64,000 bases of DNA, from NCBI GenBank assembly GCA_004764695.1, contig SMSO01000007.1:637501-701500 (forward strand), written 5' to 3'. The notes beneath the pieces were generated by a model. The model was given only the letters and a program-made list of their open reading frames with translations. It was not told where the DNA came from and made no database searches. Every line of letters starts with the position of its first letter. Position 1 is the stretch's first letter. Below, piece after piece: positions 54,882-64,000 of the stretch. Position numbers and translations under genes: made by a program. This stretch comes from Schizochytrium sp. TIO01 (lineage: Eukaryota > Sar > Bigyra > Thraustochytrida > Thraustochytriidae).

Positions 54882-57329
54882 CGTTGGCTCAAAGTTTTCA
54901 AGAGAGCACTTTGTTCTTTGGTTTTCGTTGAATAAAATATTGTACTGGACTTCAGCAATACAAGCAAGTCAGGTGGGATTTATTTTAGTCCGTCGTCCTC
55001 TTCGCCGTAAAGCTTGCCGATTCGTTCTTGGTCTTCTTGTAGATTTATTTTCTTACCTACGTACCTACGTACCTACGTACCTACCTACCTACCTATACGT
55101 ACGTACCTATACATGTAAATACTTACTTGACCTACTACTAGTATATGTCAGCAAGTGTACATACAAACTACGCAAGCCTGGTTATCACCCAAGCGTATGC
55201 GAAGCCTCTGTATAGGTAAGTAAGTACCTATTTATAGTCCTCGGCATCCGTAAAATATTCCTATGCAGCAGGCAGACTTAGAGGCACTACGCAGAAATAC
55301 AGTTATTAGAAAATTGCGTTCATTTTCTGTACATCTGTATGTTCCAGGTAGTAAAAGATCGCAAGATAGGTTGATCAACAAATTAATTCGTTTTTTTTCT
55401 TCTGGGCTTTTCTTAAAGGAGGCTGAAGTTAGGAAAGTAAAGGAATACCAAAGCTATCAATTTCAAGAGCAGGAGTGTATGGATGTGAGCTACATAAATA
55501 TGATTACCTATTAGAAAGGCTTATAAGATTTTGCCCATTCCTTTTAAAGAAAAAAAATTAGTTCTCAGCTATTCCAGCAAATCAGTCAAACTCCCGAAAA
55601 AAATGATAGAAAGACGTAGTTGCTTGAATTCATGCCTTTATGGTTTTTATGTGGTACACTTGCCCATGGTGGGTTCTTTGTAAGCTCTTGCATTTGTGAA
55701 CACGTGCTCCCCTAATTGTTGGAAGACTTGATTGTTCTAGTATTTATGAATTAAAATGAGGAAAACGTTGAATGCACGAAATGGAATAAATGGTATATAG
55801 ATTTGGATGGCCTACTAAAGCTTTGCGAATATATCATTCTTGCGATGGATATCCCTCAGGGCCAATTTATCGTGTTTATAAAAATTCAAACTTTCCAGCG
55901 GGTCAATTTATATTGCCTAAGAAAAAAGGTTGTTTTCAGGGTTTTGAAGAATCGAGTTGCTTAACAACACTAATCAGGACTTACATTGCATCCAGAAATA
56001 CATATTTCAGACTGTAAAGCCTTGTCGTGTTTTTTAAAACCACCAAAGGTTACAGAGAGTACCAAATAGATAGTATTAGCAGAGACTGGGTTAACCACAA
56101 CGCAACACGAGTCTTGAATCAGTTGTAGCCCTCATATTTGACATTCTTCTTAGTATTTCGCTTCGTTCCTTCCTGCTTGGTGGTAAGTTTTCGCCTCTCA
56201 TCTTCACAGACTGATATACGTCGAGTTCATGAACATTTGTCCAAGTTAACTAAAAAGGACAATGTTAGCTTCTGAGTAGCGAGAACCCTTTCTTTATATA
56301 TTGTCGTTTTCGGGTACCTTCTAGTGCTCTCAGGCTGGTGAAATCATAACTAACGAGGGAGGTACTTACTGAAGATGTTAAAGCACTTGATGCTTATTTG
56401 TCAAAGGTTCAACTTGCTACTGTGGTAGTAATATTTAGAACCTAATGTGTTCTCACCTCAAGTTTTACCGTAGTCAAAGGGTTGGTAAGGTAGTAGCCTC
56501 CCTCGGAGTGAATCTGCCTGATGAAGCAATTTATCGAACGTTAGTAATATACGAATATTCGTTTACTCCTTAGGTGCTGCTTAGGTTACTGTTACTATAG
56601 CTCTTATTGCTACTCCTACTATACTTTGTATTATTAAGTAGATATTGTAAATTGTATAGGTCTGAGTAGTGGTCAGCTACACAGGTAGAAGATACCTAGC
56701 TGCTAATATATAATAGATAGGATAGTTTGATAGGGAAATAATAATAGGAAATAGAAAGGAAGAGAGCGAAGAGTCTGTCAAGCAAACGTGGATCATCTAA
56801 CCAACGGCGCAAAGCGTATCCCAAGGTGCGTACGAGAGAGAAGGATGGGCGCGGTGATACGGTGAAGGACTTCATAGGCCTGCGGCGCGACAGTAGATAG
56901 ATATGTCCAACCCTTACCTCTGTTCACGATCAATATTAGAGGCCTGTCCGTGTATAATCTATCTACCTAGGGAAGCACAACGGGGCTTACTTCGCACAAA
57001 CTAAGTCGCCTCAGCAGCCGGTGGGTAGATTATCAATATCTACAGATTTGCTCTTATCTTGGGGTGGAAACATTCGTATCATTTGTCACAGCCTATGTAG
57101 AATTGCTCACTTGAATACGAAACCTCCTTTGTCGTATGCTCGCTGTGTACGAGCATCGTTAAGCCTGCAATTATTTTGATCGTGGATTTAAAATGGCGTG
57201 TTTCATGACTAACTCAATGTGAACTTTATCTATTACCATTCGTTGATCCTTTCAACCTGATGTAATGCACTCCTCAACGTAAAATAGGTAGTTCTGACTT
57301 TTGTTTAGAGACATTGTTAATTTAGAAAG
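54882..57329. other. Divergent intergenic region, no intact gene
   Basis: Upstream region of the DUF4336-like gene (-) and the export-adaptor gene (+). It contains a TACC/TACG repeat cluster. Open frames at 55263-55514 and 55790-56017 show no domain. A slightly GC-richer patch at 56760-57050 has stops in all frames. Confidence 0.5.
55053..55110. repeat. (TACC/TACG)n tetranucleotide cluster
   Basis: Interrupted tandem TACC and TACG units, the same word type as the clusters near 13.0, 14.6 and 37.3 kb. Confidence 0.75.
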
Positions 57330-58185
57330 ATGGCTCGTCGCAAGTCTCAAGGAAGTGCCGGTGCTCCTGCCGCACCTGCTGGTGGTGATGCTGTCGCTAA
57401 GCGTGGTGGTGCGCAGCAGAAGAAGAAGACAACAACTACTCCCAAGAAGCCGGCTAATGCCCCCAAGGTACGTTTCCAGAGGATTTCATCTAGCAGTAGC
57501 GTCATCAATTTACCATGTAGGAACTCGTGAGGTTACACAAAATCAAAGAAAAGGCTTAACTGGTCAACCTTAGAAACGAAGAAGAATAAAAGTCCCTCCC
57601 CTCAAAAAGAAAGACACTGACGATCTCTTGTGTAACATTGGAAATTCTTTTTGAATATAGGCACCTGCTCCAGCAAGCGGCAGCAAGGGTCGTAACCGTC
57701 GCGGTCGCGAAGCTCGCCATGACCCTCTCAAGGGGGGCCGCGCCGGTGCTGGTGCTAGCGCTGTTGCTGGCAAAAAAGCCAATGCGAACAAGAACAACAG
57801 CAACACCGCGACAAAGCCCGGCAAGGGTGGTAAGAAAGGTGGTCCTGGCAAGGGCGGCAAGAAGGCCAAGCCTACGTCGGCTCCTCGCCAGACCAAGACC
57901 CAAGATGATCTTGACGCAGAAATGGAGAACTATTGGAGCAAGAGCGAGGACCCTGAGCTCAAGGCTCGTGCCCAGCGTGAGCGTGAGGAGCGTCTGAAGG
58001 CCCGGGAAGCTAAGGCTAAGGAGGCCATGGACGCTGACATGGATGCTTACTGGGCTGCTAAGGAGAAGAAGAAGCAAGAGGAGGCTGCCGCAGCTGCTGC
58101 TGCCAAGGAGGCTACTGAGGTGACGGAGGGTGTTGCTTCCGAGATTGCTCCTGCCGCAACAGCGCCGGCTGCTGAGGCAAACTAA
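57330..58185 (+). CDS. ALYREF/FoP-type mRNA export adaptor with two UAP56-binding motifs, spliced
   Basis: Two exons: 57330-57467 and 57661-58185, joined in frame, give a 220-residue protein. The intron has GT (GTACGT) and AG (AATATAG) borders and a possible CTGAC branch site near 57617. Without splicing, translation stops at 57528-57530. The protein is basic: exon 1 is Lys/Ala/Pro-rich and exon 2 begins with an Arg/Gly-rich segment (GRNRRGREARHDP, then GKGG runs). Two motifs like the UAP56-binding consensus LDxxLDxY follow: TQDDLDAEMENYW and AMDADMDAYW. They are separated by an Arg/Glu-rich helix and followed by an Ala/Glu-rich tail. This layout is typical of FoP/CHTOP and ALYREF C-termini, but no RRM is present. 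Likely role: nuclear mRNP packaging and export through the DEAD-box helicase UAP56. Confidence 0.82.
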
Positions 58186-61044
58186 TCCTTGCTCATTGTT
58201 GATTATGCTGGTTTTCGTTTCTTATGTTGCCTAGGATTATCGTCTTGATTCACTATGTCAATCAAATACACGGGTGGCAAACGGCAACAAATCAGTAATA
58301 TGTAGATGAGCAACATAACATCCAACCCACCAATTTACTTGCCCCTTCATTGAATTGCAAACAAAACTAAGATACTAAACAAAACATACCTGCTTGAAAT
58401 CCACAACATCTCGTTTCAATATTATGTCGAGTACAGTTTTGGAGAAATAAATTTGATCCAAAGTCGGTTCTGTATACAACAGTGGTTCTTTCTCCCAAAG
58501 GCCACATTAAACTTGGACTCTTATGGTAATTCGCCAACAAACAACCTAAGAATCAATCATAGCTTAAATCAATATTACCTTAATTACTACCTTATTCTCT
58601 CGATGGAGATATATTACAGTTGATCCATGACCTATACAACTTACTCGACATTTGTGTGAATTTGACCTCGGCATGTTAAGGTAAGGGTGGAAGATACAAT
58701 CATGCTGTCGTGCTGTACAGCCCTCGACATCACATATAACTTGACGCTTGAACAAACTATATTTTTTGATGGATTACCTCTACCGATCCAGTCGTGAGCT
58801 ATGATAGGCAGCTTGAACGAGAACATATTTATTCAACTCACGATGGTAGTAGTGTAAAATTCATTTGTCAAATATTTAATATTTTGCCTCAATTCTTCGA
58901 CAACGAACAAATCGAGCGTGTGTTCACCTTCACAGCTCATATTCTAGTTCCAACAAGACAGGTCAACATCTTAGGCAGCCTACAAAGGGGATCAATGGGT
59001 TATGTGTCAATAAAATGTAGTATTCTTTACACAAACAAAAGTCTTTAACAAATTACACGAGACAATACGGTTAATATTTTGTGAGTTAGAGAGTATATGA
59101 GCTATCCGTTGGACTCCCCACGCCCAAGAACCTTTAAAAAAAGAAAAGAATAGCGACTCGTGGAAAGAAAGAATACTTGTCTATGTCACGTCCAGCGTTA
59201 AGTTTGCTACTATGGTTGAGAAAGCAGGCGTGAGTTAGATCGGGTAATATGAGCTAATTGAGCCTCGATTGCGTCCGCGTTGGCAATCGCCCTCCAAATC
59301 TTGCTCCACACTTTTATTATTTTATAATTATTCTATTTGTTTTATATGTGATCTTTTTACTATAAACACAGAATTTGAAATTCACCTTGGATGGAAGTCT
59401 TTCCATGTTTTCAGGAAGGAATTTGATTGGAATCGAGGAAGCATCTTTCTACTTGCTGTAAAGTAGCATGCTCTACTGTTCGATACTTTTATCATATGCA
59501 ATAAACGTGTTTGAGTTGCAATCTGTGATTTGTTTCTTCCTTTGCTGATTGGGAAACAATCATGTTTCTGCATAGCGCATGAAGCGGAGAATAATTTTTT
59601 AAAAATCAAGGAAGACCTTAAAAGTAAAGATGAATGGGAGTGACAATCAGAAGAAGAAAGAGAGTGGAGGGAGATGAGGAGATGATTATTAAAGCATTCT
59701 ATTTTTTAAAAGCATGGTACTTTGATATCCTCATTGACAGTATCTCTGAGTCTATTTAGTCTAATGTTATTCCTGTTCATTTTATTTTTCACTACCATGC
59801 CTTCATTCTAGTTGGACTGACACGCTGACATTGAGAACGATCGTACCCGTGCAGCTGCGACAAAATGAGAACATTTTTGAATTAAATAGCCTGAGATGAT
59901 AACTTGATATATTTTTAATTAAAAACAGTGATAAAGATTAAAGAGGTACTAGGTCTAATAATCGCACCATGAATGGTTTGAAAAAGCAGCATATTTTTCT
60001 TATTGAAGAAACCGATCGTGACTTGAAAACTGATTTATATTTTTAAAAATACCTTAAATAAAGTAATAAATATAAATATAAATATATTATTTTATATTAT
60101 AAATCACAGTATCCTATTTGTTATATGTAATATTTAAAATGAGTGAGAATAGTCCCGTTGAGTTTCTTTGAAGGTAACGAAAACAATCATAGGTTGGAAG
60201 AACAAAAGAAAAGGACATTTTAAAAGGCTCAAGTTAATGTTTGCTATAGTATAATAATAATGGAATAGGATGCAATATGCAAGGTAAGTGCGCGCGGGAA
60301 GAAGCCAAACGCTACATCTACACACCAAAAAGACACACCCACTCACTCAGCAAAGACTAGCTTAAGACTTTTTTTGGTAGCTATATACCGACTCTATGTA
60401 CTGCTTGCTTCTTCTTTCCGAAAATCAGTCTCACTGAGTCTTTAACGAAAGGATTAAAAAACCTTTCAATATGGGTAAATAAAAAATATACAGCAAATTA
60501 TTTAAAAGTAAGTATAGAATATACTAGTTCGTATTACTGACACTGAGAGGAACATTCAGAAAAAAAGAAAAAGAGAAAAAGAGAAAAAATGTTCTCGCGT
60601 TGAGTTGAGGTGTTTACAACAGCAAAGACCTGTCCGCACGTCGCGCGTGTCCAACACGGCGGCGTGGACTTGAGCAAACCAGTGCCCACTGATAGCAGTA
60701 TAATTCATTCTGGGTGGTATCTTGGCTGGGGAAGCGTCGAGACTGCTGTTTATCTGCATTCAAGCTCAGGAAGACTTGCACCAAGAAGGCTGGGTTGTTA
60801 GACGCACTACAGGGCATTCTCTAGTTCTCAGGGCCGGGCGCGGAGTATTATTTTCATAATTGCGAATCATAATTCCTGTGCAAGGTACCTGGCTCTCTCT
60901 TGTAAGTCAGAGTGACGAGGGTGACGGGGTTTCTTGCGTGTGGCACCTTTCATAAAATCAAAGTTTGTCATCACGCCAGCTCGTCTGCGTTAGGAGGCGT
61001 ATTCGGTAGACAGAATCCTGCCTGTTTAGAGGGACAGTGACACC
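58186..61044. other. Intergenic, no gene seen
   Basis: AT-rich throughout, with poly-A/T and TA-rich stretches around 59.9-60.1 kb. The last 450 bases are more GC-rich and hold two TGACG words (60913, 60922), likely the upstream region of the ankyrin gene. Confidence 0.55.
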
Positions 61045-61605
61045 ATGCCTCAGGACACACCACTTCACAAGGCTGCGAATCAAGGAGATTTGGAGGCATG
61101 TAAAGATCTTCTTGATGCTGGTGAAACTGATGTGAATGCTCCTGGTGCAGCGGAAAGAACTGCTTTACAGCGTGCTGTTGGTGGAAATCATCTCGAGCTT
61201 GCAAAACTGCTTATCGAGCGAGGGGCAGACGTGCACAAGACCGATAAGTCTGGCCGCACTGCGCTTCACTGGGCTGCTATTGGTGGTCATCATGAACCTG
61301 TTCAATTGCTTCTAGATCATGGTGCTGACATAAATGCAAAGACAACATCTGGAATGACTGCCCTACACGGTGTCGTGGAGGGGAATAGATTGGAATGCGC
61401 AAATGTCCTCATTGGTTACCACGAGAAAGTTGTTGCGGGGGAGATCCAAGGGAAGGAACTCGATTTTGATGCAGTAGATGCAGACGGCAAGACTGCGCTC
61501 ATGATCGCCAAAGAGCAGAAGCTCCCCGAACTCTTTAAAATGTGTAAGGAGAAGCGCTTACTTAAACCTGGAGAAAACGTTAACGGCGCATGCGTCATTT
61601 CCTAG
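61045..61605 (+). CDS. Small ankyrin-repeat protein with CaaX prenylation box
   Basis: This 186-residue protein is almost entirely ankyrin repeats: DTPLHKAANQGDLEACKDLL (about 3-22), RTALQRAVGGNHLELAKLLIERGAD, RTALHWAAIGGHHEPVQLLLDHGAD and MTALHGVVEGNRLECANVLI. A variant last repeat, KTALMIAKEQKLPELFKMC, comes after a short insertion. The protein ends in CVIS, a canonical CaaX box favouring farnesylation (X = Ser), preceded by a short hydrophilic spacer. A membrane-anchored protein-interaction adaptor is the natural reading; partners are not evident. The ATG at 61045 is the first of the frame. Prenylation is a prediction from the last four residues. Confidence 0.87.
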   Translation: MPQDTPLHKAANQGDLEACKDLLDAGETDVNAPGAAERTALQRAVGGNHLELAKLLIERGADVHKTDKSGRTALHWAAIGGHHEPVQLLLDHGADINAKTTSGMTALHGVVEGNRLECANVLIGYHEKVVAGEIQGKELDFDAVDADGKTALMIAKEQKLPELFKMCKEKRLLKPGENVNGACVIS

Positions 61606-62345
61606 GGAGTTTGACTGGGTCATATTGTCATTGGCTGACTTCATTCGTTTTCACTATCCTTTCTCCATCGTCATCTCCAATTATCTTTTCTTCTCATCTC
61701 TTTCTAACTTGTTGACATCAGTTTTGTCGACAACCTCTATAACAAGACGGACACCAATTCTGCTTTTTTCTCATACATTCTCATTTTAGTATCTCTGCTC
61801 CACGCAGTATCTGTCAACAATGTGTTTTTTTCGCCTTGTTTGATTTAGCTTCGTTTCCTCTACCATCATGCATTCTCTCCTTTAAGCAGTTTTGCCTCCT
61901 GAGCCATGGTTCTATTTGCATTTGTTCAAGCAAGGCATATGACTCTTCTTCTATAGAGAAATAATACACATCAACATTTATTGTGAAATTATACATTTAA
62001 CTGCGTTCTTGTCTAATGCTAATGGAATGAAAGTGTAGACCAATGTTTGGAGGTTCTACAGAATATATAATCACACCCCGTCAGCACCAGTTGCTCTTGT
62101 AAAGGGCATTTATTCTATAAGGCAAATGCTTGAACTATAACCTGGTTTTATGTTTCGTCGCTTAGTGATTAAAAACATAATATATTAACCGTCTCGTCGA
62201 CATTCACATTTTCCATACTTCTGCTCGGGAATTTCTCATATACAGGTTTGGATCCAAGGGTCTCCTTCCCTTCCATACATGGTTACATGTTGCGCGTGCA
62301 CGAAATTTGCAATGCCTCTAGAGGGAGTGCGCTTATGACTTGCTT
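61606..62345. other. Intergenic between convergent genes
   Basis: 3' flanks of the ankyrin gene and the SANBR-like gene. Pyrimidine-rich near 61650-61720, otherwise AT-rich; no gene seen. Confidence 0.6.
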
Positions 62346-64000
62346 TCACAAATGGGTCGACCGACGCATAGCCTGAAGTTTCTGGGCCAGAGACCGCATA
62401 CTAACCCAGTCGTCATCACGCTGACGCTCTAACATATATGCGGAAGAGCCCCCTGAGGGTCGGGCAACGACACTAGGGTACAAGGATTCGACTCCACATG
62501 TTACTGACTGCACTGAAGATCCTCTTTGGGTAGGCGGTTCCTGACTACCAAACCAGGAGTTCGAAACGGTCAGGTTTGACAAAGCTTCAGGGCGATCTTG
62601 CAGGGGAACTTGTTGCTCCTTTGATGCCATAGCCTGCTTGTCTTCTTTAAAGGGGAGGTGGCTGTGTTGATAAATTACTAGGTAGGTTACATCCTCCGCA
62701 TTCGAAAAATCTGTTGCTCGGGCGTGATGAGCCGAGCGCTGGCAGCCGTCGCGAGAGCTAGTCCCTTTTACAAAATATTTTGGCGGGGCATTTGTATGCC
62801 CTGCACAGCAAGGGTAGACTCGATTCTCAGAATACGAAGCATTGCCAAGTTCTGGGTTTAAAACAGTTTCTTGTGTTTTCAAATGTGGATGTAGACGGCA
62901 GTGGTGGCTTGTAGGCCCATCAAACAAGCTTTCGCAATTTGTGCAACGGAAAAGCCTTGTTACGCCCCATAATGTCCAGTAAATCTTCTTCCAAGAATGC
63001 CCCGATGTTTGTCGGGCAGCTACAATGAAATCTCTAACCACATCCCATTCAGGTTGTGCCTCATGACTTTGACAAAGCCGTCCATGAAAGTCTACACCAG
63101 CTGGCGCTTGTGGACAAACAAGGTTTTCTGAAAAGCGTTGAGAAAAGAGATTCGAACAGAATTTACACTTTGCGAGTTTGGCACCGTGCTTGCTCAGAAG
63201 ATGTTCTGTGCGGATACGAAAGAGTGAGCCGACAATTTTGTTTCTTGGGTCTGAGACTCCGATCAAAGACCCAAGCGGAATAGAGCTGGCAATTTGCTTC
63301 ACCATCGAAGGCGTAAGGCATTTTAGGTCTACAGGTAATGTTACAATTTCTGCCAAATTTGCTACTACAAAGTTAATAGCCTCACTAACCAAAGTTGTCA
63401 TACCAAGGAAGTCTGACGCAATCAAAACGGAAACCACATTTCGAATTTCCAAATACGCCTCATTTGGGGCACGAATTCGACGCATTAGCCACTCAAAAAT
63501 ATGCACATCACAGTGTACGGATATGTCCATTTTGTGCAGGTCTTTCAGGTATGGTTTGAAGTAAGGCATTTCTTTGACCAGAACTTCCTTGTCGCAGTGG
63601 AAATCACGCGTCAACTTGTGAGCTTTATCTCGTACGTGGATCACTACCTCGCGCCTGCGCATTTTCATGGGACTCTTATGGTTTGACACAGCACTTGGGT
63701 GATCAGGACTTCTGGGTGACCTCCCAGCCTTTAACATCAACTTTGAAGCTTGGTCAGCTTTCTGAGTTTCTTCTTTGGGTGGCAACGAGCTGGGAAGTAG
63801 CATACTTGAGGCAGAAGTTTCTTCTGGGCCTTTTGTGAGACTTGATAATGTATGTGAAGAAATTGACTGGGATTGCGCATTAGCAGCTACTTCCCTTTTA
63901 TGCGAAGGCGACCTAGTTTGTGACTCTGGATAATTCTTGCTGTTCCCTATGGAGCTAACACATATCTCATGGCGATTCTGTTGTTCAGTCCTTTCTGAAG
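62346..64000 (-). CDS. SANBR (KIAA1841)-like BTB-domain protein, 5' part beyond window
   Basis: An internal ATG lies at 63803 (485 residues to the stop), but the frame stays open, with no stop and no ATG, from there to the window edge. The gene therefore starts outside and at least 65 more residues precede it. The visible part has a BTB-like domain: VVIHVRDKAHKLTRDFHCDKE, then EMPYFKPYLKDL and DVHIFEWLMRRI. A long helical and Cys-rich region follows, with paired cysteines that may bind zinc (CKFCSNLF, CTNCESLF) and RDFIVAARQTSGHSWKKIYWTLWGVTRLF. This order matches SANBR, whose N-terminal SANT domain would lie off the window. In mammals SANBR regulates class switch recombination; in a protist the role must be more general, perhaps in chromatin. 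The C-terminus is low-complexity. Confidence 0.82.
   Translation of the reverse strand, partial: SERTEQQNRHEICVSSIGNSKNYPESQTRSPSHKREVAANAQSQSISSHTLSSLTKGPEETSASSMLLPSSLPPKEETQKADQASKLMLKAGRSPRSPDHPSAVSNHKSPMKMRRREVVIHVRDKAHKLTRDFHCDKEVLVKEMPYFKPYLKDLHKMDISVHCDVHIFEWLMRRIRAPNEAYLEIRNVVSVLIASDFLGMTTLVSEAINFVVANLAEIVTLPVDLKCLTPSMVKQIASSIPLGSLIGVSDPRNKIVGSLFRIRTEHLLSKHGAKLAKCKFCSNLFSQRFSENLVCPQAPAGVDFHGRLCQSHEAQPEWDVVRDFIVAARQTSGHSWKKIYWTLWGVTRLFRCTNCESLFDGPTSHHCRLHPHLKTQETVLNPELGNASYSENRVYPCCAGHTNAPPKYFVKGTSSRDGCQRSAHHARATDFSNAEDVTYLVIYQHSHLPFKEDKQAMASKEQQVPLQDRPEALSNLTVSNSWFGSQEPPTQRGSSVQSVTCGVESLYPSVVARPSGGSSAYMLERQRDDDWVSMRSLAQKLQAMRRSTHL

Noticed and set aside
55263-56017. Two small plus-strand frames (83 and 75 residues)
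   Set aside because: No domain, AT-driven composition and no supporting context.
56900-57050. FTINIRGLS-like peptide resembling the start of LINE endonucleases
   Set aside because: Very short, followed by stops and no catalytic motifs; chance match most likely.

Overview
This is a stretch of nuclear DNA from a protist. The genes are long, mostly uninterrupted and well separated, and they lie in AT-rich intergenic DNA full of microsatellites. Eukaryote-only families are present: FANCD2, an ALYREF/FoP-type mRNA export adaptor, a GRK-like kinase, a mitochondrial carrier, TMEM184, EDRF1 and SANBR. The long tandem WRKY19-like Cys/His repeat protein and the very low intron density point to a stramenopile, most likely a labyrinthulomycete (thraustochytrid). 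That assignment is an inference from gene content.

Layout. About 0.2-1.9 kb holds a decayed IS607-type transposon with a serine-recombinase relic followed by a TnpB/Fanzor-type RNA-guided nuclease relic; this is the most unusual element here. At 4.0-6.8 kb a GC-rich leader precedes the WRKY19-like protein (+). At 9.4-11.7 kb is a GRK-like kinase with a C-terminal CaaX box (-). At 17.7-20.4 kb is an ankyrin + WW + degenerate kinesin-motor protein with a myristoylation-type N-terminus (-). At 21.4-26.0 kb is FANCD2 (-). At 28.9-30.5 kb is a PHO84/PHT1-like transporter with altered proton-coupling residues (+), and at 31.2-35.3 kb an EDRF1 homologue (-). At 41.5-42.5 kb is a mitochondrial dicarboxylate-type carrier (+), and at 43.5-44.8 kb a TMEM184/OST-alpha membrane protein (-). 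At 46.2-48.7 kb there are transposase-like relics, two of them a diverged tandem pair. At 51.9-53.2 kb is a conserved-looking protein I do not recognise (+). At 54.1-54.9 kb is a DUF4336-like metallo-beta-lactamase-fold protein (-). At 57.3-58.2 kb is the only clearly spliced gene, an mRNA export adaptor (+). At 61.0-61.6 kb is a small prenylated ankyrin protein (+), and from 62.3 kb to the window edge the 3' part of a SANBR (KIAA1841) homologue (-).

The genes do not form an operon or cluster with a shared job. They are independent housekeeping, signalling and transport genes. Three carry lipid-anchoring signals (two CaaX boxes and one N-myristoylation motif). The long gaps (11.7-17.7, 35.3-41.5 and 44.8-51.9 kb) hold mainly simple repeats, recurrent CTACCTA/TAGGTAG words and faint transposon or gene debris.
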